NCBI RefSeq assembly: GCF_011075055.1
Contig: NC_058153.1
Span: forward strand, 3,968,001-4,032,000
From: Mangifera indica
Taxonomy: Eukaryota > Streptophyta > Magnoliopsida > Sapindales > Anacardiaceae
Direction of reading: 5' to 3'
DNA: 64,000 nucleotides
The notes below the pieces were generated by a model. It saw nothing but the letters and a program-made list of their open reading frames with translations, had not been told where the DNA came from and made no database searches. The translations under genes and the position numbers were made by a program. This document shows, in pieces, positions 1 through 13,600 of the stretch; within the stretch, counting starts at the first letter, position 1, and every line of letters begins with the position of its first letter.

Positions 1-475
1 AAGAGAGTCGAACTTAAATTTAATTTGAATTTGACTCGATATTATAACATAATAAAAAAATGATTAAAATATCGTTTTAATGTATATCAACTGAAATGAT
101 AACATTTTAATCAATTTATATTGATATTTTTTAGATTCGCAAGCTTAGTAAGCTAAACATTTATAAAACTTAAATTTGAAAATATTTAACTTTTAAACTT
201 GAGTTTGAATTCTCTTTAAGTTGTACTCATTTTATACTTGTTTAAATCAAACTCATTTTAAATTCATTCAAACCGAAGTTATTTTAAACTTGTTCAAACT
301 AAACTCGTTTTTAAATTCAAACAAACTTAATTTGAATCCAATTCTACTTATAAAGATCTTCAATTTTGAGCAAAAAATGTTTAAACACAAATACAACTCG
401 TTACAAGTTGATCAATATAAAAACAACTTAATTGAAATCGGTCAAGTAGTTTTAATAAACACTTAATAAAAAATG
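1..475. repeat. AT-rich dispersed repeat, copy 1 (cut by window edge)
   Basis: This stretch is built from variants of gaatttgaactcaa and attttaatcaatttatatt. The same vocabulary recurs at about 36,840-37,600 and 42,930-43,604, so it is a copy of a dispersed non-autonomous repeat. Its left end is outside the window. No coding capacity was recognised; the short frame inside it is low-complexity. Confidence 0.5.
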
Positions 476-511
476 ATACATACTCAATTATTATATAAAT
501 ATTTTTTTAAA

Positions 512-1154
512 GGCCTAAAACACTATTTCCCACCCAAGGCATGATAAAACCCTAAATGATTTTTCTAACTTTTGAAAACTCAAATATTCACTTATGAGTA
601 AAATTTCATTAAAAAACTTAGTTAAAGTTAAGAACAAAATCATTATTTAACAAAAAAATTTTAAAAACATAAAATTTATTATATTTTTCCTTCTAAGTTT
701 TAAAAACTAATACTTTTACCTCTACCTAAAGTTTTCAAACTTTAAAAATTAATATCCCCTCCAAAAAAAACTTAAGGTTTTTTTTCTCCTAACTTTACTC
801 ACCATCTCTGGTGAACGACAACTTGTCTTGGAGAAAGAAAAAATGGCCATTGTTTGTTAGAGATGGTGGCCAAAGTTAGGAGAAAGAAAATCCTAAGTTT
901 GGGAGGGGGGGAATGCTACTTTTTCAAGTTTAAAAACTTTAGGCGAGAGTAAAGTTGTTAATTTTTAAAACTTTGAGGGAAAATTTAATAAATTTTATAT
1001 TTTTTAAATTTTTTTGTTAAATAACAATTTTATCTTTATCTTTAATTGAGTTTTCTAATAAAATTTTATTTATAGATGAATGTTTAAATTTTTTAAAGTT
1101 AGAGGAGGTCACTGGCATTTCACTGTACCTTGGGTGGGCACTAGTTTTTTGGCC
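512..1154. mobile_element. Foldback MULE-type MITE, copy A
   Basis: The left end reads GGCCTAAAACACTATTTCCC and the right end, read inverted, GGCCAAAAAACTAGTGCCC, both followed by ACCCAAGG. The flanks TTTTTTAAA (503-511) and TTCTTTAAA (1155-1163) form a 9-bp target duplication with one mismatch. Terminal repeats of this kind with a 9-bp duplication indicate the Mutator superfamily. The interior is itself roughly palindromic (caccatctctggtg and agagatggtgg around 800-870) and carries no transposase. It ends about 190 bp before the TATA box of the myosin gene. Confidence 0.75.
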
Positions 1155-1346
1155 TTCTTTAAATTGTGTCTAAATACAAAACCAAAAACACAAAATGTCC
1201 GTTACATCACTCTGTCTACTGCCGGTCTTCGTGCAAAAGCGCACTGTTGGTGGCAACCACGAATGCCCAACTAGTCCTCTCTCTTCTTTGGACCCCAGCT
1301 GACAAGTAAGGACTTAGAGAGAGAAAGCTTCTACGTTACTTTTGTG

Positions 1347-1353
1347 TATATAA
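1347..1353 (+). promoter_or_regulatory. TATA box of the myosin XI gene
   Basis: TATATAA lies about 300 bp before the ATG at 1647 and is followed by a plausible 5' leader with a start site near 1380. The sequence between the MULE element end (1154) and this box contains the only short promoter left to the gene before the insertion. Confidence 0.55.
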
Positions 1354-1646
1354 ACTTCACATCTCATTTTAGTGAGAGAATATCAAAATTAGAAACCGAA
1401 AAGCTCTTTCCAGTTCGCAAATCCTCAAACTTATTAACATTTTGTTTTCTTCTCATTATCGTTTTCTTGTCAGCTTAAATACTGTATCGTGGTTTTTTTT
1501 GGTTGTTATTTTGGTCTGGTAATTTCCGTTTGAACTCTAAAAGCTACAGGTCTTGGCCTCGCCGATCTGTCTTACTGAGTTCGTCGTTCGGAACTCGGTC
1601 ATTTCGTCAATGAGTTAGAGGAGAAGACCGATACAACGCAATCGTC

Positions 1647-4600
1647 ATGGTAATTTCGAACAAAGTTGTTAGCTATTGTGTTTGACTGATTTGTTAAGTT
1701 TGATCGGCTTGTGATTGGTGTTTGTATTGTAAAGTTGTTTTTAAGTTGTGAAATGATCTGGAACTTTGACGATCATTAAGAAATTCTATTATTGATGTTT
1801 TAGTAATTGAATTTTGAAAAAAGAGGATCGCATATCAATGAAAGCTTGTAGGATATGAGCTGTTAAGAATATAATTAAGTGTGTAAGAAATGAAAAAACT
1901 CAAACAATTGGAATGAATTTTCTTTAGTGTTTAGGCTAACGGCAGAGAGGGGAATATGTTTTACCGAACAAAGCTTTAAGACAAGGTCGGGGAGTGCTAT
2001 GTGCTTGCAAATTTAATTTAATTTTTATTTCATGATATTTTTCCTTGATGGTGAGAGCATTTCCCGTTAATCTATATTTTAAAGCTGTTAGATTGGAGAT
2101 TAGGGTAGTTGGAGATCTGTTTGACGGTAATTTTAGCTAGTTGACTTGAAAGTCAGTGGTTGAGACGGGGGCAGAGGATGTAGTGGTAATGTATGCTCAA
2201 GTTAGACAGACATTGAGTTAATTCCTCCATCAATGTTGCTGGCCTTTATTATTTTTCAATATAATTCTTAGTATGTCAGAAGTTAGTTAATTGCAACAAC
2301 TTACTGTCTTGAATATTCTAAGAAGCAAGGCATTTTACCAAACTTATTATGTGTGATGATTATATTTCTCATAAACAGGCTCCAGCTTTAGATCATTGTT
2401 ATTGTAATATTGCTATCAACTTGTTTTCTGCTGAAGTGTTGTTTAGTTGTTTTCTCACATCCTTGGTTTAATTTTCATATCTTCATGATATTTTTTGAGG
2501 CGTTTAGATTTTATACTTAAATTTGTGTCAGTCATTGTAAATTGCACCCCACAATGCATTTGGGGTGTAGTGTTTAAATCACATTTTGGTTGAATTTTTC
2601 ATGCTGTTCTTGATTCTTTTATTGACTAATTTTTGTACATACATTTTGTTGAATAATTGTTACACATTCTAGTATTCATAAGCTACTTTCATTGACAATT
2701 AAGCATTCATCTTTTGCAGGCTGCACCAGTTAACATTATTGTGGGCTCTCATGTATGGGTTGAAGATCCGGTGCTAGCATGGCTTGATGGGGAAGTTTTA
2801 AAAATCAATGGTGAAGAAGTTCATGTTCAAGCAACAAATGGAAAAACAGTAAGTTGACCCTAGCTTAACTTTTTCTGTATGTTTTTATTACTCATCTACT
2901 TTTGAAATGCGTCAGCATGTTTCGTTTGCATGTTTATAAATTTACTGGCTTTAGGCAGATGATATTAAACAAATGCAGCTAATTCTTAGTATTCAGTGAC
3001 TTCAGTAACTGTCTAGTTTAAAGTTGCCTCTGAATATTTATTAGTTATTCGAAAAAAACACTGATTATTACACTAAATATAGTTTTGATTTCCTTTTTTA
3101 ATAATTTGTATCATAATAATTCTCCGACCGTCTGACTGGAAAAAATCATGGCAGGTTGTCACAGATATCTCAAAAGTATATCCAAAAGATACTGAAGCAC
3201 CACCTGGAGGTGTAGATGACATGACGAAGCTCTCATATTTGCACGAACCAGGGGTTCTGCATAACTTGGCTATGAGATATGAACTTAATGAAATCTATGT
3301 AAGATTTATTTTCAGTTTTCTGTTTCATGATCTGATGCTGTCAAACAGAGTTTGATTCAAGAAAAAATTGCAGATATAACTGCAGTGCTAATCTTATTTT
3401 TATGGCTGAAGTAATATTTGATATTCTTCTCAGACGTACACTGGCAATATCCTGATTGCCATAAACCCATTTCAAAGATTGCCACATTTGTATGATACCC
3501 ACATGATGGAACAGTATAAAGGAGCTCAATTTGGAGAGCTTAGCCCTCATGTTTTTGCTGTAGCTGATGTTGCATATAGGTAAATTTCCATCTCCATTTG
3601 ATATCACATGATTCCAGTCATACTTTCTCTGATTGTGTCCTATCTTAATAGGGCAATGATTAATGAGGGAAAGAGCAACTCAATTCTGGTTAGTGGAGAA
3701 AGTGGTGCTGGTAAGACTGAGACAACAAAGATGCTCATGAGATATCTAGCTTACCTAGGTGGCCGATCTGGAGTAGAGGGACGAACAGTTGAACAACAAG
3801 TTTTGGAAGTATGTTGAAGATATTTTTTTAGCTTAAAAATCTCATTCTTGTATATTTTCTGCAACATTTGTTTTAGAGCCTCTGATTTTAAAGGGTGGGA
3901 TATTTGTCTGAGTCGATGTTCCTGGTTATTGATCTAACAGTCAAATCCAGTTCTTGAAGCTTTTGGAAATGCCAAAACTGTTAGGAACAACAACTCAAGG
4001 TGAGTTTGTGATAACTGAATGTTTTTTAGGTTAAGTTGTCGTTCTGTAGCTTTTTTTCTTATCTAGATGTTCTTTTTGTTACCTTGGCTGTAGTCGATTT
4101 GGTAAATTTGTTGAGCTTCAGTTTGACAAGAACGGAAGGATATCTGGGGCAGCTGTACGGACTTACTTACTTGAAAGGTCTCGTGTCTGCCAAGTTTCAG
4201 ATCCTGAAAGAAACTATCATTGTTTTTACCTTCTCTGTGCAGCACCACCTGAGGTACTGATGGTGTATTAATATGTGCTCTTATTGTTTTCCTGCCAATC
4301 TGCATGCAAATTTTGGACTAACTGTGCTTGTTAGTTATAATATATAATTAATTAGTGTCTCTCCAAAATTTACAGGTTAGAGAAAAGTATAAGTTGGATC
4401 ACCCTAAAACATTCCATTACTTGAATCAGTCTAACTGTTACAAGCTGGATGGAGTGGATGATACTGAGGAATATCTTGCTACCAGAAGGGCTATGGACAT
4501 AGTTGGAATCAGTGAGGAAGAACAGGTTTGTATTTCTGTCGAATTTCAGGGAACAGTGTTTTTCCACTACATTCAAAAACTCTTATGAGGAATAATTCTT

Positions 4601-7600
4601 TTCAGGAGGGAATTTTTAGGATTATAGCTGCAATTCTGCATCTTGGAAATATTGAATTTGCAAAGGGAGAGGAGGTTGACTCTTCTGTTATCAAGGATGA
4701 AAAATCTAGGTTCCATCTTAATACGACGGCTGAACTGCTAAGGTATGATCAATATGTTCTTTATGTAGGATGGATCTTCTGATCTCATGTTCTTATGTTT
4801 TTTTTAATTATATGTTTGTTTTAATTTATGTGTTACCCTAGGTGTGATGCCAAGAGCTTGGAGGATGCACTGATAAAACGTGTAATGGTAACGCCAGAAG
4901 AGGTTATCACAAGAACTCTTGATCCTGGTTCTGCAGTGGGGAGCAGGGATGCCTTAGCTAAAACAGTTTATTCTCGCTTGTTTGATTGGTATGGAAACTT
5001 CCTTAGCTCTGGGCACTTGTTTGTGTCTTATGTCCACTTTTTCATTGATATCAGAAATGGCTTAATCATATACATATCAAGATAAGTAGAACTATTATTT
5101 AATCCAATTCATTTTTACCTTAGATCATGTTTCTTAAGTATTTGATTTTGTTAACTAGGTGTTTTTTGTTTATAACTTTTTATGCATATGTATTGATAGG
5201 CTTGTGGATAAGATTAACTCTTCAATTGGGCAAGATCCAAACTCAAAATCATTAATTGGAGTTCTTGATATTTACGGGTTTGAAAGTTTCAAGTTTAATA
5301 GGTAAGAAAATTAACTTTAAATTTTATCTTTGATATAACATTTGCCATTGCAGCTAACAGATCTCTACATTCATAGTTTTGAGCAGTTCTGTATCAACTT
5401 TACCAATGAAAAGCTACAACAACATTTCAATCAGGTTTGGTGCCTTTTGACATAGTTCTTGCTTTGTATTTTGGATAGACTTTCTGGCCTTTCTTAATTT
5501 GGGTATATGGTCATTTGCAGCATGTCTTTAAGATGGAACAAGAAGAATATACAAAAGAAGAAATCAATTGGAGCTACATAGAATTTGTTGATAACCAAGA
5601 TGTGTTGGATCTGATCGAGAAGGTGATTTTTCTGCTTGTTGAGCTGTTTTTAATTTGTATCATTTATATTTTATTGAATGGATAAAATATGCTTGAGAAA
5701 CTATTTCTCAAACTCTTATGCATCACCAGATAATCTCATGAATGACTTTTTTTCTGCCTTTGCAGAAGCCTGGAGGAATTATAGCACTTCTAGATGAAGC
5801 CTGGTATGCAGCTGTTGTTTGACTCATCTTGATATACCATTCCTTTCTAAGTTTTAAGGGGCCTGAGTAGCTATATGTACTCTAGATTTTTTTAAAATAG
5901 TGTGTGTGGGTGTACGATATATATTCTGCTTAATAATGAATATAAGAAGCCTTACATGCTGCTAATGATGCTTCTATGATTTAATTTGTTTATTTTAGTT
6001 TCTTATGTTTGTTTATTTGGTTCACACAGTATGTTTCCTAAATCTACACATGAAACATTTGCACAAAAGTTGTACCAGACATTCAAAAACAACAAAAGGT
6101 TTATAAAACCTAAGCTATCTCGGACTAGTTTCACTATATCTCACTATGCGGGGGAGGTAGATATATTACCTGTATTTTATCATTTTTTTAAAATTTTTAT
6201 ATATAGTGAAGAATTTGCTAATTTGTTCGTTAATATTTTTTCAGGTTACCTATCTGGCTGATTTATTCCTTGACAAGAACAAAGATTACATAGTGGCAGA
6301 ACATCAGGTGCTGTTGACAATCTCTAAGTGCCCTTTTGTAGCAGGTCTATTTCCTCCACTGCCAGAGGAGTCGTCTAAATCATCCAAATTTTCTTCCATT
6401 GGGTCACGTTTTAAGGTATGTATTGTTTATTTGTTTCCTGAATTTCTTTTGCTTGGTTGAGATCCAAATTGTTGCTTCAATTTCCTCTGTAGATTTATGG
6501 TGAATGGTATCATTAATGTGTATAAATCTTGAATAATGTTAAACACGAAGTTGTTTTCCTTGCATTATTCATTTTTTAGGGAGTAAAGTGACTTAGCTCA
6601 CATGGTTCAATTTCAAATTGATGAGTAACATAAATCAAAGTAATTATTGATTCTCTATAGAACTTCTAGCTAGTGCAATATACTCTCCATGCACAAGCAG
6701 TTACAAGTTTAGTTGATTAACTACTATGCAGCAATTGGCACTTCAACCACAGGCAATCACAAACTTTTTTGAAGTACTAATGCAGCAATTGGCTCTTCTT
6801 GCATAGGCAATTACGATTTTAGTTGATTAACTAATAGGGAGTTATTGACTCTTCTTGTTTTGGGCAATGACAATTTTAGTTGATTAACTAATATGTAGTC
6901 TTCAGCATTTTTCAATAAAGATTTCTGGATTTTTTTTTAAAAAATTTTAAGTTAGTTATGTTTCAAAACCCTTTTTTGCTCTAACATGTGAGATGTGTTT
7001 GCTAAACTGCAGCTACAACTTCAATCTTTGATGGAGACCTTGAATTCAACAGAACCTCACTATATCAGATGTGTGAAGCCTAACAATGTCCTCAAGCCTG
7101 CAATTTTTGAGAATGCCAACATAATTCAGCAATTACGATGCGGTGTGAGTACAGTGTCCCTGCATTGTAAATTTGTTTTTCAACTCCTTTATAATTTGTC
7201 AGACTACAAAATATTGACTTTGACGCTAATGGTTCCAGAAGTTGTAGTAAGTTTTCTGTCTTTCTTTAATTAGGGTGTCCTTGAGGCAATTAGGATCAGC
7301 TGTGCTGGTTATCCTACAAGACGAACATTTTATGAGTTTCTACACCGTTTTGGTGTTCTTTCTCCAGAAGTTCTAGAAGGAAAGTAAGTGATACCTTCTT
7401 TTCTTTTCTAGTTGTTAGAACTTCAGGATTGAGATAGATTTATAATTTCTGTTGTTTTGCTGCTTAGCATATAAATAACATGACACATGACATCACTTGT
7501 GCATTTTTCTTTTGCATCATACATTTTTTATTTTTTCAGTTTATGTATTCTGTTATTGTTTTTTTGTGAAAATTATTCATTTTCCTTGTACAGCTATGAT

Positions 7601-10600
7601 GAGAAGGTTGCGTGCCAAAAGATTCTGGACAAAAGGGGGTTGCAAGGTTATCAGGTAACTTAATTATCTTTTTGTTACTGATCATGCAAATAGGAATTTA
7701 CGATTTTGTGGAAGAAAGGTGATGATTTTGGTGTTTATTAAGGCAAGGCCTCTGCTATTTGAATAACGAATCTCATTTCTGATTTCTGTTATGGTTGCAC
7801 CTTGGTTTGATGAGATAATGTGGAAATGTGTCTGATTAATTTAAGTTTTCTTGTTAACCCGAGTGACTGTATGCTGATTTGTTCATTTAATTGATACTTG
7901 TGTTTACTCAGCTATGCTACACACTTAAAAGGTGGTGCTAAACATAAACAGTAAACATTCTTGAATCACAACAATCAGTTGTAACTGATTTCCCTGCTTA
8001 ATAGGTTCTTGAGTTTTAAAGTAATACTGAGGTTTTCAAGTTAGGTTGTTGATGGAGAGTTCTTTCAATGGTCTGTGCAAAATTGGGAAAAATGCAAAAG
8101 CATAAACTTTATATACTTGTGGCAGAGTGTTCAAGGTGGGATGACATGGTTGCAAGCTCTTCCTGAATCTATGAATGACTGCTATTGTCTTCTCCAGTGA
8201 TGGAACTCTAGTCCCTTCTGAAAAAGGGCTGGTTGGGTTGGGAATCCTGACTGAATTTTATCTGCTTTCAGTAATTCTACTTGCTATGGATCTTGACTGG
8301 AACTTTTAACTTTGATGTTAAATAGGTAGCTAGTCTTCAGAAACTATGAAACTTTTTAGAATAAACTTCCATATGAAAATAGTGCTTATCTGATGCAGTT
8401 AATTGTTCAAGTCTATGGTTTCTAATGACATACTGTTTAATATGATTGTCCTTTCAGATAGGCAAGACAAAAGTGTTCCTAAGAGCTGGTCAGATGGCAG
8501 AGCTGGATGCAAGAAGAGCAGAGGTGTTGGGTAATGCGGCTAGAACCATCCAAAGGCAAATTCGTACTTATATTGCAAGGAAGGAGTTTATTAAGATGCG
8601 CAAAGCTGCAATTGTGTTGCAATCTCATTGGCGGGGTATTCTCCCACTAAGCTATCTGTGTTTAATTTTTTATTTGAGTTGTAATATTAAAAGTAATTTT
8701 TGTTTAGAGAAACCATAACATTATTAGTCAAATAATAAATTGTAAGATTTCTGATGCTTTTAACATTAAATAATAAAAAGAACATAAACATACTGATGTT
8801 TGTGTGAACTACATCTATTCTTGTATAGACGAATTGTCTTTTAGCTCATCAAAAAATATATACAGATAATGACCACTTCTTTTATCCCCATTGTGGTTAG
8901 GCATCTTGGCTTGCCGACTGTATGAGCAGTTGCGAAGGGAGGCTGCAGCTGTGAAGATTCAAAAGAATTTCCACAAATACACTGCAAGGAAATCGTACTC
9001 AACAGTACAATTTTCTGCAATCACATTGCAGACAGGATTAAGAGCAATGGTTGCTCGTAATGAGTTTAGATTCAGAAAGCAAACAAAGGCTGCAATTATC
9101 ATTGAGGTCCATCTTCTGATTATTTTGTGTTTTAGTTTAGAAAGAGAAATCATCTGACCTTTATTTGGAGTTGCAAATTGGCTGCTATGATGAACTGCAG
9201 AAAACTAATGATGTTTGTTGGTCACTTTCAGGCTTATTTGCGTCGCCATCTAGCGTATTCTTATTATAAGAGTCTTAAGAAGGCTGCATTGGTTTCCCAG
9301 TGTGGTTGGAGGCAAAGGGTTGCTCGTAGAGAGCTTAGAAAGCTCAAAATGGTTGGATCACATTTCTTGTCCTTGATTGATCTTGTTTTTTAGCGAAAAT
9401 TTGAAATGTATCTTGCATCATCCATTAAATATTTTCAGGGGATAACCATCTGTTTTAACTCATTTAGGCTGCAAGAGAAACAGGAGCCCTTAAAGAAGCA
9501 AAAGACAAACTAGAAAAGCGGGTGGAAGAACTTACATGGCGACTGCAGTTTGAGAAGCAATTGAGGGTAATTACATAATTATTTTGTAAAGGCATTAAAT
9601 TTTAGTTGATCTATGATGGACTGCAATGTAGTATTACTTTTACCTAATTTTTTATTCTGTTTTTGTTTGTATTACAGACTAATTTGGAAGAGGAAAAAGC
9701 CCAAGAAATCGCCAAGTTACAGGATGCTTTGCATGCAATGCAACTACAAGTAGAAGAGGCAAATTCTAGGGTTCTGAAAGAACGAGAGGCTGCTCGAAAA
9801 GCTATTGAAGAGGCACCTCCTGTCATTAAGGAAACTCCTGTTATGGTTCAAGACACGGAAAAGATTGAGTCATTAGCGGCTGAGGTAGAGAGTTTGAAGG
9901 TATGCACTCAAACTTGGATGACCATGATAAAATCATATGTTCTTCATCCACGATCTCAATCAATAGAAATACTTCTTTTATCTGCTACAACAGCTAAACC
10001 TTCACAGATGCTTTGTTGAGTGGTTATGTTTCTGTGATGCAGCAGCAACTACAACTTTCATTGTACAAATTGTTACAATTGAATGTTGCAAGCATACTGG
10101 AGCACATGGAGTACATAAAATTTTTAAAACCTGTACTCTTTTTGCAGAAGTGTCTCTGCTAAATCAATTAATGTTTACTACTTTTTCTGCCTAGATTACA
10201 CGCCAAAATATGACCATCATCTCTGGGTGTTTTCTATGTTTTTATGCAGCTGATTTCAGAATATCTTGGCTTTTGTTAATAGCATGCTGGTGATATAGTT
10301 GATCCCTGACTCTTAAAGTGTAGTGGCTTTCTTATACTCGTGTATTAACCATGTTTTGGTTTATTGAGTCATTCATTATTTAATTTGGGTAGAATCCTTA
10401 AAAGAAATCCTGATAATGACATTTTTTTGCTTATTATTCCTTAGTTTCCTGGATATTAAATAATAGGTTTGGCACAGTTATCACTTGTTCTTGATATGTA
10501 GTCAATGGTTTGATAAACATTCAAAATTTTACAGGCTTTGCTTTTATCAGAAAGACAGGCTGTTGCAGAGGCCAGGAAGGCGTCTGCTGATGCTGAGGTC

Positions 10601-13600
10601 AGAAATGTGGAACTGTCTGAAAAACTTGAAGATGCAGAGCAAAAAGTGGATCAGCTTCAAGAATCCGTCCAGAGGTTTGTAAATGCTTTATAAGATGAAT
10701 GTTTGGATAATAACATATGATTTGAGCATGTACACTCTTCACTTATTGTTTTGCACCATTCATTTGCTTCTATTGTGCTTAGAAGACATGTATGCTTCTT
10801 TATGTCTTCTCTTCATCATGTAGGCTTTTGGTGTACTTCTAAGTCATTAAAAAATTTCATGCTTGTTTATTCATATATCAGGCTTGAAGAGAAACTTTCC
10901 AATTCAGAATCTGAGAATCAAGTACTTCGTCAGCAGGCACTGACTATGTCACCAACAGGAAAATCTTTGTCTGCACAGTCCAAGACAATGATTATTCAGG
11001 TATAAATGTGATAAGGTTCCTGCAAATCCTTGCACTATATCACATACAAACTTTTATAACTATGCACATACGAATTTGCAGAGGACTCCTGAGGGTGGAA
11101 AATTTCAAGATGGAGAAATGAAAGTTGTGCCGGTAGGGGGAAATTATTGTTTCTGAACATTCAATAAATTTATTGTTTTATATTTTACAAATGGAAATTG
11201 TTACTTGTATTGCTTACTGTTTGCAACGTGTATTAGGACATAACTGTTGCCTTATCCCATGCACGCGAGCCTGAATCAGAGGAAAAGCCTCAAAAATCTC
11301 TAAATGAAAAGCAGCAGGTAAGTGGCCCAGGACATGCATTTATGAATTTTAACTGATAATGCATTTGAAAAATTCGTTTTTGACATTCCTTTTTGGGTGT
11401 CTATTTTTCATCTTCTGACCATTCGTAATCTGTTTCTAATTAGTTTCTTGCAATCTACTTTTTTCGGATCAGGAAAACCAGGACTTGCTGATCAAGTGTG
11501 TATCACAGAACCTGGGATTCTCTGGGGGCAAACCAGTTGCTGCTTGTGTCATATACAAATGTCTTCTTCACTGGAGGTCATTTGAAGTTGAAAGGACAAC
11601 TGTTTTTGACCGTATCATTCAAACTATAGCTTCAGCCATAGAGGTTGTTTTTGCGGTCTCTAAATCCTTTTTTATTCAGTTGTATGGCATTACTGTATTT
11701 ATAACTAATGTTAGAAATATCTACCTTATTGAAGATCCATGATAATAATGATGTCTTAGCATATTGGCTATCCAATTCATCAACGTTATTGCTACTGCTC
11801 CAACACACTCTCAAAGCTAGTGGTGCTGCTAGCTTGACACCACAACGACGAAGAACAACATCAGCTTCTCTTTTTGGGAGAATGTCTCAAGTAACAGGAA
11901 ACTTATTTCCCTATACAAAGCACCTTTTTTTTTCTTTTTTACTTTTGCCCTAAATTTTCTGTACTCTTCTTATTTGTGTCAATTATAGGGGTTACGGGCA
12001 TCTCCTCAAAGTGCTGGACTCTCATTTCTTAATGGTCGAGGGGTTAGTAGATTGGATGACTTACGACAGGTTGAGGCCAAGTATCCTGCACTACTTTTTA
12101 AGCAGCAGCTCACTGCCTTTCTTGAAAAAATATATGGAATGATGAGGGACAATCTAAAGAAAGAGATCTCCCCGCTGCTAGGCTTATGTATTCAGGTCTG
12201 ACTGAAGCTGACTCCCCCTACTTTTTTTTTTTTTCTCTTTTTTCTTGAAAGGATAAAAATTGTGCATTCTGAGTGTTGTTTCACCAATTGTAGAAATCCT
12301 ATTCCATTAGAGAGAGAGAGAGAGGGAAAGAATGCCTCTAATTGTTGAGTGCTTACCGAGGAATTATACTTATAACTTGTCTGCTATGTCGAAAACTGAA
12401 CTTATTTGCAGAAGTGCCAAAAACAGCAGAAAAATTAGAAATTGAGGTATAATTTGAAAGACATAAAACTAAACTGATATACAAAAGTTCCAAAATAGGC
12501 GTCAATTTAGACTTATTGAGACAGTACCATGCTACATGTTTTACGTTGTGCATAATTTATTTCTTTAGTTAACAAGAAAGAAAGAAGACCTTTAATTTGT
12601 TGAATCAGTAAATTTCAAAACAGCTTGTTTAGAATAACCCAAAGCTGGACTTCTTTTTCGGAAGCTGTAAATGCAGCAGAAAATTAAACATGATGCATAA
12701 ACTAAAGGAAGTAGAATAGACTTGTTATAGAAGATCCAAAATTAGCAATAAAATTTCACCTGTTAAGTCAGTATCAGGGAATTTAATGACAGCTTGTTTA
12801 GGATAAAACAAAGCTAGGCATTTGTGAGATCAGACACAGCAGAAAATGAGGTATACTGAAGAAGACACGAAACAGTTACTTTCTAGAACTCCAAACATGG
12901 CAGTAAAATAGAAAATGAGTTAAAACAAAAACTAATAGGTTTATCGCTTCCTTGAAGCACTGGACTGCCGATGAATAAGAATTATAAACCAGCCTTTTTC
13001 ACTTTTCCTAGGGACAAGAACCTGAAAAACCATCACAAGTTCCACTTATTACTTTAAAAATTTTCAATGTCAATGAATTCGTCAATTTTGTGTCCATTCT
13101 GCTCTGATCATAGATTGAATATAATTGAAGGGGATAACATGAAAAACCCTTTCATCAAACCGTGGGAGGAGCTCTCTTGATCTGCTGTTTAATATTTTAA
13201 ATATGCAGGCACCCAGGACTTCACGCGCAAGTTTAGTTAAAGGACGTTCACAAGCTAAAGCAGTTGCTCAGCAAGCTTTAATTGCTCATTGGCAAAGCAT
13301 AGTCAAAAGCTTGAATAATTATTTGAAGATTATGAAAGCAAACTACGTGAGTTCCTAGTTCCATAGAAATTTTCACATTTTGTAATCATAACTCATAATA
13401 ATATCATTTCTGTTTCATTTTGGCAATACAGGTACCTCCTTTCTTAGTCCGTAAGGTGTTCACTCAAATATTCTCATTCATTAATGTTCAACTATTCAAT
13501 AGGTTTGTGCTCTGTGTGTATCTCTACTATTTGATTTAAAGGTACTTTCTAATATAAACACTTTCATGGCATCTTTTTATGCGTATGCAGTCTTCTTCTG

